Shown: positions 8,916 to 17,184 of the stretch, piece by piece
Numbering within the stretch: the first letter of the stretch is position 1
Layout: each line of letters begins with the position of its first letter
Assembly: GCF_036169555.1 (NCBI RefSeq)
Contig: NZ_CP108032.1
Coordinates: 2,046,001 to 2,110,000 of the forward strand
DNA from: Streptomyces sp. NBC_00306
GTDB lineage: Bacteria; Actinomycetota; Actinomycetes; Streptomycetales; Streptomycetaceae
Length of the DNA: 64,000 nucleotides
Direction: 5' to 3'
Notes under the pieces: model-generated
Told to the model about the DNA's origin: nothing
The model's input: the letters and a program-made list of their open reading frames with translations, nothing else
Databases searched by the model: none
Program-made: the position numbers and the translations under genes

Positions 8916-9539
8916 GTGAGAATCGATGTCATGGACAGCAGTAGCACCAGACGCCGGGCGACCCGGGCGAAGCTCTACGAAGCCGCGGTGACGCTCATAG
9001 CCGAGCAGGGGTTCTCGGCCACCACGGTGGACGAGATCGCCGAGCGCGCCGGCGTGGCCAAGGGCACGGTCTATTACAACTTCAAGAGCAAGACCGAGCT
9101 CTTCGAGGAGCTGCTGCGTTACGGCGTCGGCCTCCTCACGGCATCGCTCCAGTCCGCGGCCGACGAGACGGCGGAGCGCGGCGGCACCAAGGTCGAGGCG
9201 CTGGACGCCATGATCCGGGCGGGCCTGGTCTTCATCGACCGCTATCCGGCCTTCACACAGCTGTACGTGGCCGAGCTGTGGCGCACCAACCGCGCCTGGC
9301 AGTCGACGCTCCTGGTCGTCCGGCAGCAGGCGGTGGCGGTGGTCGAGACGGTGCTGCGGGAGGCCGTCGAGAACGGCGAACTGAGCGAGGAGATCGACAT
9401 CTCGCTGACCGCGGCAGCGCTGGTCGGGATGGTGCTGGTGGCCGCGCTGGACTGGCAGTCCTTCCAGCGGGAGCGGTCGATCGACGATGTGCACGCGGCG
9501 CTCTCACGGCTGCTGCACGGCCGGGTGAGCGGCCGCTGA
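8916..9539 (+). CDS. TetR/AcrR family transcriptional regulator
   Basis: The product has 207 residues. The N-terminal helix-turn-helix is clear at about 17-63 (TLIAEQGFSATTVDEIAERAGVAKGTVYYNFKSKTELF reads as the family signature when split at the usual helices). The C-terminal ligand domain includes a TetR_C-like segment. The GTG at 8916 has AGGGGCGG seven bases upstream; an ATG at 8931 is an alternative. It is the last gene of the ABC/YhgE operon and probably autoregulates through the palindrome at 5835-5854. Confidence 0.92.
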   Translation: MRIDVMDSSSTRRRATRAKLYEAAVTLIAEQGFSATTVDEIAERAGVAKGTVYYNFKSKTELFEELLRYGVGLLTASLQSAADETAERGGTKVEALDAMIRAGLVFIDRYPAFTQLYVAELWRTNRAWQSTLLVVRQQAVAVVETVLREAVENGELSEEIDISLTAAALVGMVLVAALDWQSFQRERSIDDVHAALSRLLHGRVSGR

Positions 9540-9598
9540 GACCTCCCGGGGCCCTGCGGGGCTCGCCGGGAGCCCGATGCGACCGGAGACCGGACGGA

Positions 9599-9626
9599 AT
9601 CACGCCTGTCGGGGGGCAGGCGTGAT
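9599..9626 (+). terminator. Hairpin after the TetR gene
   Basis: Ten-base perfect inverted repeat atcacgcctg / caggcgtgat with an 8-base loop, 60 bases past the stop codon. Confidence 0.6.
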
Positions 9627-9657
9627 GCGACCGGCCGGTCGACGGGTGCAGGGAAAA

Positions 9658-9707
9658 GACGCCGGTCCGGCGCGGTTCGGTCTCCCGAGCCGTGCCGGAC
9701 CGGCGTC
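9658..9707 (+). terminator. Second, stronger hairpin terminator of the ABC/YhgE/TetR operon
   Basis: A 23-base stem (9658-9680 with 9685-9707) with two G-U pairs and a 4-base loop, followed by a cttg run. It closes the operon in tandem with the weaker hairpin upstream. Confidence 0.75.
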
Positions 9708-9710
9708 CTT

Positions 9711-9795
9711 GTCCCCCGTGCGTCCCCCGTGTTCCCCCGGTTCCCCCGTGTCCCCGTTCCCCCGAGGCCCCCGTACCCCTGCGTCCCCCCGTGGT
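9711..9795. repeat. C-rich strand-asymmetric low-complexity tract
   Basis: Repeated blocks of cccccgt with small variations, giving a nearly pure C/G/T top strand over about 85 bases. It fills part of the 500-base gap between the TetR operon and the DUF4126 gene. The rest of that gap holds the two hairpins before it, a palindromic site and a -10 box near the DUF4126 start, and no gene. Confidence 0.6.
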
Positions 9796-9969
9796 GCCGG
9801 ACAACCCGTGGTCGACGGGTTCTCCGTCCTGCACCCCCCGTTCCGTCAGGGGAGCCGCGCCGTTCCGCCGCCCCGTGTCGGCGGTGCCGGCGCTGCGCCC
9901 CTTCCGTGGTCTCCACTCTTCCCTCTGCGCAGGTGGCGCCCCATCCGCCCGCCTACTCATCTCTCCCAC

Positions 9970-9985
9970 TAGGTACGGGTACTCA
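9970..9985. promoter_or_regulatory. Candidate MacR-type response regulator site
   Basis: taggtacgggtactca matches 12 of 14 defined positions of the palindrome TGAGTACnnGTACTCA that I recall as the S. coelicolor MacR site. It lies 56 bases before the DUF4126 start. A MacRS-like pair is encoded at 32.7-34.6 kb. Confidence 0.45.
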
Positions 9986-10027
9986 GTCGTCCGCGCTCAT
10001 CCCCACCCGCGGCGGCCCGCCTCTGGT

Positions 10028-10033
10028 TACGAT
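10028..10033 (+). promoter_or_regulatory. -10 box of a probable leaderless promoter (DUF4126 gene)
   Basis: TACGAT ends seven bases before the GTG at 10041, and no ribosome site is visible. This geometry is typical of leaderless mRNAs in Streptomyces. Confidence 0.6.
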
Positions 10034-10040
10034 CGCGTCC

Positions 10041-10658
10041 GTGTCCGTACTCCCTCTCGTCTTCACCAGCGGCTGGGCCAGCGGGATCAACGCCTATGCG
10101 GTGATCCTCCTGTTCGGCATCTTCGGCGCCACCGGGGTCTCCGACGAGGTGCCCGAGTCGCTCCAGCGCACCGACGTCCTGATCGTCGCCGGTGTGCTCT
10201 TCCTGTGCGAGGCGGTGGCGGACAAGATCCCCTACGTCGACTCGATATGGGACTCGGTGCACACCGTGATCCGCCCCGTGGCGGGTGCGGTCGTGGCCGC
10301 GCTGCTGGCCGGGGAGAGCGGGTCGCTGCCGGAGATCGCGGCAGGCGCCATCGGTGGCTCGACCGCCTTGATGAGTCATCTCGTCAAGTCCGGCACCCGG
10401 ATGGCGATCAACACCTCGCCCGAGCCGTTCAGCAATGTCGCGATGAGCGTCGCCGAGGATCTGGGTGTCGCCGGGATCATCACCTTTGCCGTCTTCAACC
10501 CGGTGGCCGCGGCGATCATCGCCGCCACGCTGCTGGTCCTCGGCATCGTCGTCGTGGTGTTCCTGGCTTCCAGGATCCGCAGGTTCCTGCGCCGCAGAGC
10601 ACAGCGGCGCGAGGAGAAACGACTGGCCGCCACGGTGGCCGGCCGGCCACCGGGCTGA
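10041..10658 (+). CDS. DUF4126 family membrane protein
   Basis: The product has 205 residues. Five or six hydrophobic segments carry DUF4126 features: TSGWASGINAYAVILLFG at the N-terminus, a glycine-rich GAIGGSTALMSHLVKSGTR segment, then NTSPEPFSNVAMS. The last helix (about 165-187) is followed by a basic tail RRFLRRRAQRREEKR. I chose the GTG at 10041 because a -10 box sits just upstream and the longer frame reads through low-complexity DNA. Function unknown. It lies upstream of an FAD oxidoreductase gene with its own promoter. Confidence 0.85.
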   Translation: MSVLPLVFTSGWASGINAYAVILLFGIFGATGVSDEVPESLQRTDVLIVAGVLFLCEAVADKIPYVDSIWDSVHTVIRPVAGAVVAALLAGESGSLPEIAAGAIGGSTALMSHLVKSGTRMAINTSPEPFSNVAMSVAEDLGVAGIITFAVFNPVAAAIIAATLLVLGIVVVVFLASRIRRFLRRRAQRREEKRLAATVAGRPPG

Positions 10659-10675
10659 GTGTCACAGGCGGCCGA

Positions 10676-10681
10676 TACAGT
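10676..10681 (+). promoter_or_regulatory. -10 box of a probable leaderless promoter (FAD oxidoreductase gene)
   Basis: TACAGT ends seven bases before the ATG at 10689 with no ribosome site between. Confidence 0.6.
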
Positions 10682-10688
10682 CCCTGAC

Positions 10689-12176
10689 ATGGCACGGATT
10701 GCGGTGATCGGCGCCGGGATGGGCGCCATGGCGGCTGCCGCCCGGCTGGCCGTGGCAGGCCACCGGGTGACGGTGTACGAGCGCTCGGCGACGTACGGCG
10801 GCGCGCTGGGCGCCTTCGAGCGCGACGGGTTCGTCTTCGACACCGGACCGGGTCTGCTGCATCTGCCCGCCGTCTGGCGGGACTTGTTCCTGAAGACCGG
10901 CAAGGAGCCGCTGGAGCGGTGCGTCGGCCTGACCGAGGTCGATCCCGCGAGCCGGCACCTCTTCGCCGACGGCTCCGCGGTGACCCTTCCGAATGCCTCG
11001 CGGGCCGGCATCGTCTCCGCGCTGGAGTCGTCGCTGGGCGCCGGGGCGGGTGAGCGGTGGGGCGACTTCCTCGGACGGGCGCGGGACGCCTGGGACCGCT
11101 CCCGCCGGCCGCTGCTGGAGGAGCCCCTGTGGGACGACTGGCAGGTGCTGGGCCGCGATCCCTACCCGGCCCTGCGACAGCGCAGGATGCTGCGCACCCG
11201 GCAGGCCACCACCGTCTCCGAGGTCGGCACCCTGGAGCTGGCCGACCCGAGGCTGGCCGCGCTCTTCGAGGGCTGCGCCCTGGCGTACGGCCTGGACCCC
11301 CGGCACGCCCCGGCGAGCGCGGCCCTGCTGCCGTACATGGAGCAGACGTTCGGCAGCTGGTATGTCGCGGGCGGGATGCGGGAGTTGGCCCGTGCGGTGT
11401 ACGAGCGCTGTCTGGCCCGGAAGGTGGAGTTCGTCTTCGGGTCGGAGGTGACGTCGGTCCTCGTCCGGGACGGTCGCGCGGCCGGTGTCGAGCTCGCCGG
11501 GGCCGCGGTCGCCGAGGCCGACCAGGTGGTGGCAGGCGCGGACATCCCGCTTCCGGCCGGGCAGGAGCTGTGGGAGGACGGCGACGTGCGCCCGCAAGCG
11601 GGGCCCGGCGCAGGGCAGTTGCCGGGCAGGTTCACCGTTCTGCTGGGGCTGCGCGGGGCACGGCCCGCCTCGGCCGTCCACCGGAGCGTGGTCCACTCCC
11701 CCGACACCGGCGCTGAGGCGGCGGCCGTCTTCGGCGGCCGCCTCGCCGAGAGGCCCACGGTCACCGTGCTGCGGCCCGACGACCCGCGCACCCGCCCGGA
11801 CGACGCACACGAGGCGGTCACCGTCACCGCGACGGTGACCGGCCACGGCGGCGCAATCGACTGGAGGGACAAGGCCCTGCGCGAACGTTGCGCGGAAGCG
11901 CTGATCGACGCCGCGGGTACGGCCGTCGAGGACCTGCGCGCGCGGGCGCTGTGGCACGAGATCCTGACGCCCGCCGAGACGGGTGGGGTCCCGGCACCGT
12001 CGCTGGCCGGGTTCGGCGGCCGGTATCTGCATCCCGCGAACAGCACCCGGCTGCCCGGGCTCCATCTGGTCGGCGGACGCTCGCACCCGGGCGGCGGACT
12101 GGCACACGCCGGCATGTCGGGGGCACTCGTGGCCGGACTCATCGTGGAGGGCGCGGACTTCCGCGGCTCGCGGTAA
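10689..12176 (+). CDS. FAD-dependent oxidoreductase of the phytoene-desaturase/CrtI-like family
   Basis: The product has 495 residues. The N-terminal dinucleotide-binding motif is VIGAGMGAMAAAARLAVAGH (5-24), then TVYERSATYGGALGAFERDGF, the CrtI-type GG doublet and substrate-side start. A C-terminal FAD contact is at about 455-480 (GLHLVGGRSHPGGGLAHAG). The enzyme probably oxidises or isomerises a hydrophobic substrate, but no carotenoid genes flank it, so CrtI function is not supported. Similar solitary enzymes are annotated NAD(P)/FAD-dependent oxidoreductases. The start is fixed by a -10 box seven bases upstream. Confidence 0.82.
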   Translation: MARIAVIGAGMGAMAAAARLAVAGHRVTVYERSATYGGALGAFERDGFVFDTGPGLLHLPAVWRDLFLKTGKEPLERCVGLTEVDPASRHLFADGSAVTLPNASRAGIVSALESSLGAGAGERWGDFLGRARDAWDRSRRPLLEEPLWDDWQVLGRDPYPALRQRRMLRTRQATTVSEVGTLELADPRLAALFEGCALAYGLDPRHAPASAALLPYMEQTFGSWYVAGGMRELARAVYERCLARKVEFVFGSEVTSVLVRDGRAAGVELAGAAVAEADQVVAGADIPLPAGQELWEDGDVRPQAGPGAGQLPGRFTVLLGLRGARPASAVHRSVVHSPDTGAEAAAVFGGRLAERPTVTVLRPDDPRTRPDDAHEAVTVTATVTGHGGAIDWRDKALRERCAEALIDAAGTAVEDLRARALWHEILTPAETGGVPAPSLAGFGGRYLHPANSTRLPGLHLVGGRSHPGGGLAHAGMSGALVAGLIVEGADFRGSR

Positions 12177-12251
12177 GGCGCCGCGGACGCCGGCGTAGGA
12201 AGGAGGCGCCGGCATACGGCAGGCGGCGCCGGCTCGGAAGGTCCGACTGCC

Positions 12252-13109
12252 TCAGTAGCGGTACTGCTGCTCGTTGTACTCGTTGTCGTAGCCGTACGGC
12301 GACTGCTGTTCCCCGGGCACCTGCTGGTCGGTGTCCCGCTGCTGCGGCACCCACACCCCGCCGGGCGGAGTGTCGCTGTACGACGGCTGCGCGTAGTACG
12401 GATCGGTGTACTGCTGCTGCTGCGGGCTGCCGAAGCTGTCGTAGTTCTCGTAGGTGCTGTACTGCTGGCCGCCCACGTAGGGGTCGGAGTACGCGGCGTA
12501 CTGCTGCTGGCCGGTGCCGTAGTCGTACTGCCCGGTGAAGGCGTCCTGGCCCGTGGGCTGCTGGTCGTAGCCGTAGTACGGGTCGTACTGGCCGTCGGTC
12601 CGGCCCGCGGGCTGCCCGTAGTTGTCTGCGTTCTGGGCATTCTGGTCCTGCTGCATCGCCGCGTAGGCCGCGTCGCTGTAGACGCCGTACTGCCCGGTGT
12701 CGTCGGGCAGCGGCTGCGGCTCGTAGACCGGCTCGGGGTCCAGGTCGGGGGCGGCGGGAGCCTCGTAGGCGAGGTCCGACACCTCGAGCGTGGGCTCACG
12801 CGTGGCGGCCTCGCCCTGCCGGCCACCGGACTTGCGGCGTCGGCTCGCGCCGGGACTGCCGCCGAGGGCCCACCCGGTGGAGAAGCCGCGGCGGAAGGAG
12901 AGCGTCACATAGGTCTGTCCGACGGCGAAGGCGATGGCACCGAGCGCGATCACGACCACGGACGGCAGCAGCACACCGAAGACGACACAGAGGAATCCGC
13001 CGAAGGCCAGCAGCCGCCAGCGCAGCCGCGCCTTGTACTGCAGCAGCACCTCGCCGAGCAGCCACAGCGCGACGATTCCGAACGCGACGTAGAGGACCGT
13101 CCAGCCCAT
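12252..13109 (-). CDS. Membrane protein with Tyr/Gln-rich low-complexity tail
   Basis: The product has 285 residues. The first about 85 hold three hydrophobic segments (VLYVAFGIVALWLLGEVLL; LLAFGGFLCVVFGVLL; VVVIALGAIAFAVGQ). A basic stretch SRRRKSGGR follows at about 105. Residues about 130-285 are of strongly biased composition, with about 26 Tyr and 30 Gln plus Asp, Gly and Ser, in motifs such as YDPYYGYDQQ and GQQQYAAYSDPY. It faces the metF gene 51 bases upstream on the same strand. The tail resembles prion-like or condensate-forming segments. Function unknown. Confidence 0.85.
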   Translation of the reverse strand: MGWTVLYVAFGIVALWLLGEVLLQYKARLRWRLLAFGGFLCVVFGVLLPSVVVIALGAIAFAVGQTYVTLSFRRGFSTGWALGGSPGASRRRKSGGRQGEAATREPTLEVSDLAYEAPAAPDLDPEPVYEPQPLPDDTGQYGVYSDAAYAAMQQDQNAQNADNYGQPAGRTDGQYDPYYGYDQQPTGQDAFTGQYDYGTGQQQYAAYSDPYVGGQQYSTYENYDSFGSPQQQQYTDPYYAQPSYSDTPPGGVWVPQQRDTDQQVPGEQQSPYGYDNEYNEQQYRY

Positions 13110-13160
13110 GCCCGCCCCTCTCCTTCGGCCGCCGCCCCCGGTCGGGTCGGCTACGACCGA

Positions 13161-14078
13161 TCACAACTGCTCGTGCAGTCCGAGATTCTCGTAGATTTCG
13201 AGCGTCGCCGTGGAGTTGTTGAGCGTAATGAAGTGCAGTCCGGGGACACCCTCGGAGAGCAGCTCCGCGCAGAACTCCGTTGCGAACTCGATCCCCATGG
13301 AGCGTACAGCCGCCGGATCGTCCTTGACCGTGAGGATCCTCTCTTTCAGGTCCTCAGGGATCGATGCGTTGCTGAGCTGGGCAAACCGCTCGAGCTGTTT
13401 GACGCTGGTGACGGGCATGATCTCGGGGATGATCGGGGTGGCGCAGTCCGCGGCCGCGACCCGGTCACGCAGCCGCAGATAGTCCTCGGCCCTGAAGAAC
13501 ATCTGGGTGATCGCGTAGTCGGCGCCGGCGCGGCACTTGTCGACGAAGTGCCGGGTGTCGGTCTCCCAGTCGGCGGACCGGGGATGCATCTCCGGGAAGG
13601 CCGCCACGCCGACACAGAAATCCCCCGACTCCTTGATCAGGCGCACCAGTTCGGCCGCGTACTGCACGCCGTCGGGGTGCTTGACCCAGTCGCCCATCGG
13701 GTCGCCGGGCGGGTCGCCCCGGACGGCGAGGATGTTACGGATGCCGGCGTCGGCGTACTGGCCGATCATGTTCCGCAGCTCGGCGATCGAGTGGTTGACC
13801 GCGGTGAGGTGCGCGACGGGGGTGAGCGTCGTGTCCGCAGCGATCTGCTCGGTGGCCTTGACGGTGCCGGCGCGGGTGGAGCCTCCGGCGCCGTAGGTCA
13901 CGGAGACGAAGCTGGGGGCGACCGCCTCGACCCGGCGCAGAGCGTTCCAGAGGTTGCGTTCGCCCTTTTCCGTTTTCGGCGCCCAGAACTCAAAGGAGTA
14001 GGACGTCTTGCCGGTCGCGAGCAGCTCACGCACCGTCCGTGCGTGGTCCGTCCTGGTGGAAGCTGTTCCGAGGGCCAT
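13161..14078 (-). CDS. metF: 5,10-methylenetetrahydrofolate reductase
   Basis: The product has 305 residues, the usual length. It reduces 5,10-methylene-THF to 5-methyl-THF with FAD, supplying methionine synthase. Family landmarks are [19 protein letters not shown] (N-terminal Glu), [16 protein letters not shown], the [13 protein letters not shown] loop and [15 protein letters not shown]. The ATG at 14078 follows a TAACCT -10 box by six bases, so the mRNA is probably leaderless. Neighbours are thiE upstream in the opposite sense of reading order and the Tyr/Gln-rich protein gene downstream. Confidence 0.96.
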   Translation of the reverse strand: MALGTASTRTDHARTVRELLATGKTSYSFEFWAPKTEKGERNLWNALRRVEAVAPSFVSVTYGAGGSTRAGTVKATEQIAADTTLTPVAHLTAVNHSIAELRNMIGQYADAGIRNILAVRGDPPGDPMGDWVKHPDGVQYAAELVRLIKESGDFCVGVAAFPEMHPRSADWETDTRHFVDKCRAGADYAITQMFFRAEDYLRLRDRVAAADCATPIIPEIMPVTSVKQLERFAQLSNASIPEDLKERILTVKDDPAAVRSMGIEFATEFCAELLSEGVPGLHFITLNNSTATLEIYENLGLHEQL

Positions 14079-14084
14079 ACTCGC

Positions 14085-14090
14085 AGGTTA
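14085..14090 (-). promoter_or_regulatory. -10 box of a probable leaderless metF promoter
   Basis: TAACCT on the minus strand ends six bases before the metF ATG. Confidence 0.55.
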
Positions 14091-14153
14091 TCCACGCCCA
14101 GGGGGTGACCCAACCGGAGTCCACCCATCGGACACCGATTGTTCGCCCTTGGC

Positions 14154-14804
14154 CTACTCTCCGCGCTCGCGTATCCGCTTGGCGAGATGGGCGGCGGCGG
14201 CCCCGGGATCGGCCGCCTCGGTGATCGCCCGGACGACGACGACCCGGCGGGCGCCCCCGTCGAGCACCTCGTCCAGATTGCCCGCGTCGATGCCGCCGAT
14301 CGCGAACCAGGGCCGGTCGGTGCCCAGTGCGGCGGTGGAGCGCACGAGGTCCAGGCCGGGGGCGTGCCGGCCGGGCTTGGTGGGCGTCGGCCAGCAGGGA
14401 CCGGTGCAGAAGTAGTCCACACCGGGCTCGACCGCCGCCGCGGCGGCCTCGGATGCGGCGTGTGTGGAACGGCCGATGAGGACGTCGTCGCCGAGGATGG
14501 CGCGGGCGGCCGGGACCGGCAGGTCGCCCTGTCCCAGATGCAGGACCGCGGCGCCGATGGCATGCGCGACGTCCGCGCGGTCGTTCACGGCGAGCAGCTT
14601 GCCGTGCCGGCGGCAGGCGTCGGCGAAGACCTGGAGGTGCTCCAGCTCCTCGGCCGCTTCCATGCCCTTGTCGCGCAGCTGCACGATGTCGACCCCGGAG
14701 GCGAGCACCGTGTCCAGGAAAGCGGCGAGGTCGCCCTGCTTCTTGCGGGCGTCCGTGCACAGATAGAGCCGGGCGTCGGACAGCAGAGCGCGAGCCGTGG
14801 ACAT
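14154..14804 (-). CDS. thiE: Thiamine-phosphate synthase
   Basis: The product has 216 residues. It joins HMP-pyrophosphate and the thiazole carboxylate phosphate to make thiamine phosphate. Motifs are LYLCTDARK at the start, [10 protein letters not shown] for the phosphate and pyrimidine site, [30 protein letters not shown], and a C-terminal [11 protein letters not shown] phosphate loop. The ATG has GGGGGGAA six bases upstream. It is a single gene apart from thiOSG 2.4 kb away, and I see no TPP riboswitch in front of it. Confidence 0.95.
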   Translation of the reverse strand: MSTARALLSDARLYLCTDARKKQGDLAAFLDTVLASGVDIVQLRDKGMEAAEELEHLQVFADACRRHGKLLAVNDRADVAHAIGAAVLHLGQGDLPVPAARAILGDDVLIGRSTHAASEAAAAAVEPGVDYFCTGPCWPTPTKPGRHAPGLDLVRSTAALGTDRPWFAIGGIDAGNLDEVLDGGARRVVVVRAITEAADPGAAAAHLAKRIRERGE

Positions 14805-14891
14805 GGCGATTTCCCCCCGGGGCGGGTCGGCGGTGTGCGGGCAGGACCCTACGGCCCCGCCCGCACACCGCTTGATGGTGTCTTCAGGGCG

Positions 14892-15257
14892 TCAGACGGC
14901 GAGCGCCTGGGCCCGGCGCTTCACCTCCGTGCCGCGATTCTCGCTGAGCGCCTGCGCGGGGGTGCCGGGCAGGGTCGGGTCGGGGGTGAAGAGCCACTCC
15001 AGCATCTCTTCGTCGGAGAAGCCGTCGTCCCTCAGGAGCGTCAGGGTGCCGGAGAGGCCCTTGACGACCTTCTCGCCGCTGATGAAGGCGGCGGGAACCT
15101 GGAGCACCCGGTTCTCACCTCGGCGCACCGCGATCAGCTGGCCCTCCTTGACCAGCTGCCGGACGCGCGTCACCTCGACATCGAGCATTTCCGCGATGTC
15201 GGGGAGGGTGAGCCAGGCGGGGACGAGAGCATCGATCTTTGCGTCAATCTCGGTCAC
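14892..15257 (-). CDS. Rv2175c-family DNA-binding protein
   Basis: The product has 121 residues from the GTG at 15257 (MTEIDAKIDALVPAW). A winged-helix or MerR-like N-terminal domain is visible in LTLPDIAEMLDVEVTRVRQL at about 14-34, and the C-terminal part has GTLTLLRDDGFSDEEMLEWLF. In Mycobacterium tuberculosis Rv2175c lies next to pknL and is phosphorylated by PknL. Here a PknL-type kinase lies 5 kb away, and metF is also nearby as in mycobacteria. Thr and Ser residues near the N-terminus could be phosphoacceptors (inference). Confidence 0.85.
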   Translation of the reverse strand: MTEIDAKIDALVPAWLTLPDIAEMLDVEVTRVRQLVKEGQLIAVRRGENRVLQVPAAFISGEKVVKGLSGTLTLLRDDGFSDEEMLEWLFTPDPTLPGTPAQALSENRGTEVKRRAQALAV

Positions 15258-15378
15258 AGGACAAGCCTGCCATCTGGGACTGACAGTGGGTAGCGCTGCC
15301 CCGCACACGAACGCCCCGATCAGCCCGGAATCGGGGAGAATGCGCAGGTCAGCGAGGAACTGTCGGGAGAGAGCCTGC

Positions 15379-16608
15379 TCACAGCGAAGCGGCCTTCAGA
15401 GGGACCGAGGGGTCCGCGGCCGCCGTCGGATCCAGCCGTGTGCCCGTCATGACGAGTTTGCGGCCCTGTGCCAGATCGCGCGGCCTGCCCACCGCGAGCA
15501 GGGCGACGAGCGCACCGTCCCGCAGCCACAGCACCGACCAGGAGACGCCCGCCGGGTCGCCGCGCCACACCAACGTGTCGGCGACGGCGTGGTGGCCCAC
15601 GTACTGCACGAACCGGCCGAACTGCTCGGACCAGAAGTACGGGACGGGGTCGTAGATCTGCGCGGGTTCGCCGAGGTCCTCCGCGATGACGTTGGCGGCG
15701 ACCGTCCGCGGTCCCTGGAGGGCGTTGTCCCAGTGGTGCACGAGCAGCCGCTGCCCGTAGCGGGCGGACGGGAAGGAGGCGCAGTCGCCGACGGCGTACA
15801 CATCGGGCAGCGAGGTGCGCAGGTACTCGTCGGCGGTGATCGCGCCGTCCGGACCGAGCGCGATGCCGGAGCCGGTGAGCCACCGGGTGGCGGGCCGTGC
15901 GCCGATGCCGACGACGACGGCCCCGGCGGCGAGCCGTCTGCCGTCCGAGAGAATCACCGTGCCGGGCTCGATCTCCTCCACCCGGGAACCCGTGAGCAGT
16001 TCGATGCCGTACTCCGCGTACCAGTCGGTCATCGCGGCGGCGACCTCGGCGGGCAGTGCGCCGGCGAGCGGGCGGTCCGCGGCCTCGACGACGGTGACCG
16101 CACAGCCGGCCTCTCGGGCCGCCGTCGCGAACTCCGCGCCGATCCAGCCCGCGCCGACGACCACGATGTCGTGCTGCCGGGCGAGCACGGGGCGCAGCCG
16201 GGCGGCGTCGTCGAGGGTGCGCAGCAGATGGACGCCGGGCACCGAAGCGGCCCCCGGCAGGTGGACGGGCTCGGCGCCGCTGGCGACGACCAGGACGTCG
16301 TACGGGACGGGCCCGGCCTCGGTGTCCAGTTCGTGCTCCTGCGGACGGACGGCCGTCACCTCGCAGCCGAGCCGCAGCCCGATGCCGAGGGCCTCGAAGT
16401 CGACGTCGAAGGCCGATCCTTCCGACTTGCCTAGGAGGACGGCCTTGGACAGCGGGGGACGGTCGTACGGCTGATGGGGTTCGGCGCCGATGAGGGTGAC
16501 CGGACCGGTGAAGCCCTGTTCGCGCAGGGCGACGGCAGTCTGCACGCCCGCCATCCCGGCTCCGACGATCACCACGCGCCGCGCCTGCTGTGTCTGCTGC
16601 TCGCTCAC
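15379..16608 (-). CDS. NAD(P)/FAD-dependent oxidoreductase (ferredoxin/rubredoxin reductase type)
   Basis: The product has 409 residues. The FAD motif is VVIVGAGMAGVQTAVALREQ (12-31), then PYDRPPLSKAVL, the hallmark of ferredoxin-NAD(P)+ reductase-like enzymes. The second Rossmann motif is IVVVGAGWIGAEFATAARE near 147-166, and the FAD-binding DVYAVGDCASF lies near 270. A reductase C-terminal domain follows (about 320-400). It likely passes electrons from NAD(P)H to a ferredoxin or rubredoxin; no partner is adjacent. The GTG start follows a TAAGGT box by six bases. Confidence 0.9.
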   Translation of the reverse strand: MSEQQTQQARRVVIVGAGMAGVQTAVALREQGFTGPVTLIGAEPHQPYDRPPLSKAVLLGKSEGSAFDVDFEALGIGLRLGCEVTAVRPQEHELDTEAGPVPYDVLVVASGAEPVHLPGAASVPGVHLLRTLDDAARLRPVLARQHDIVVVGAGWIGAEFATAAREAGCAVTVVEAADRPLAGALPAEVAAAMTDWYAEYGIELLTGSRVEEIEPGTVILSDGRRLAAGAVVVGIGARPATRWLTGSGIALGPDGAITADEYLRTSLPDVYAVGDCASFPSARYGQRLLVHHWDNALQGPRTVAANVIAEDLGEPAQIYDPVPYFWSEQFGRFVQYVGHHAVADTLVWRGDPAGVSWSVLWLRDGALVALLAVGRPRDLAQGRKLVMTGTRLDPTAAADPSVPLKAASL

Positions 16609-16614
16609 CCGTCA

Positions 16615-16620
16615 ACCTTA
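16615..16620 (-). promoter_or_regulatory. -10 box of a probable leaderless promoter (FAD reductase gene)
   Basis: TAAGGT on the minus strand ends six bases before the GTG at 16608. Confidence 0.55.
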
Positions 16621-16649
16621 CGCATCCGGCGACCCCACCTGACAGCTCG

Positions 16650-16991
16650 TCAGGACAGCGGCTGCTCCACGACGCTCGTCCCGCTGCCCTCCTGCGACTC
16701 CCACTCCCAGCTCTCCTCCAGGCGCAGTCTGCCGTCCGGCAGCTCGGCGACCGTCGAGACACAGTGCCCGGACGCGGTACGGCCGTCCGTCTTCAACTGC
16801 ACATAGCGGAAGTCGATCCGGTCCCCCTGACGGGTGCCCACCAGATGCCCGCGGACCACGTCACCGCCCGAGTACTCGGCCCAGATGTGCCCGTCCCGCT
16901 CGTGGTACGTGAAGCGGGTACGGGTGCCGACCTGACCCGGAGCCTGGTCCGCGACCGGCGCCAGAACGACTCCGTCGAGCGATCCCGCCAT
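16650..16991 (-). CDS. Small conserved beta-rich protein of unknown function
   Basis: The product has 113 residues from the ATG at 16991, preceded by AGGAGGT seven bases upstream. The sequence alternates strand-like segments: TRFTYHERDGHIWAEYSGG, VRGHLVGTRQGDRIDFRYVQ and GRLRLEESWEWES. This pattern is seen in small proteins that databases often label N-acetylglutamate synthase, but there is no GNAT acetyltransferase motif here. A small lipocalin- or avidin-like barrel seems likelier (inference). It is divergent from the TPP riboswitch and thiO. Confidence 0.8.
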   Translation of the reverse strand: MAGSLDGVVLAPVADQAPGQVGTRTRFTYHERDGHIWAEYSGGDVVRGHLVGTRQGDRIDFRYVQLKTDGRTASGHCVSTVAELPDGRLRLEESWEWESQEGSGTSVVEQPLS

Positions 16992-17078
16992 CGAAAACAC
17001 CTCCTGTACCGCAGGCCTTGGGAAGCCGTCGCTCCCTTAACCCGACACCGGGCCCGGGGTTAGGGTGGCCACCGTAAG

Positions 17079-17170
17079 ACACTCGCGGGAGTCCGGACGC
17101 ACCGGGCTGAGAGGGAGGCTGGACGGCCTCCGACCGTACGAACCTGATCCGGGTCATGCCGGCGAAGGGA
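17079..17170 (+). ncRNA. TPP riboswitch (THI element)
   Basis: The conserved cores are present in order: CTGAGA at 17107-17112 in the pyrimidine-sensing arm, then GAACCTGAT at 17140-17148 and CCGGCGAAGGGA at 17159-17170. It ends 14 bases before the thiO ATG, and the GAAGGGAGGGG overlaps the thiO ribosome site. That arrangement fits translational control by thiamine pyrophosphate. Only thiOSG is downstream. Confidence 0.95.
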
Positions 17171-17184
17171 GGGGCTGGACGCCC

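Noticed and set aside
6144..9494. Minus-strand open frame of over 1100 codons across the ABC/YhgE/TetR operon
   Set aside because: Its composition is typical of antisense frames in high-GC DNA; the three plus-strand genes account for the region.
10689..12176. Carotenoid phytoene desaturase
   Set aside because: The FAD and GG motifs fit the family, but no crtE, crtB or crtY gene is present and this solitary type is common in Streptomyces.
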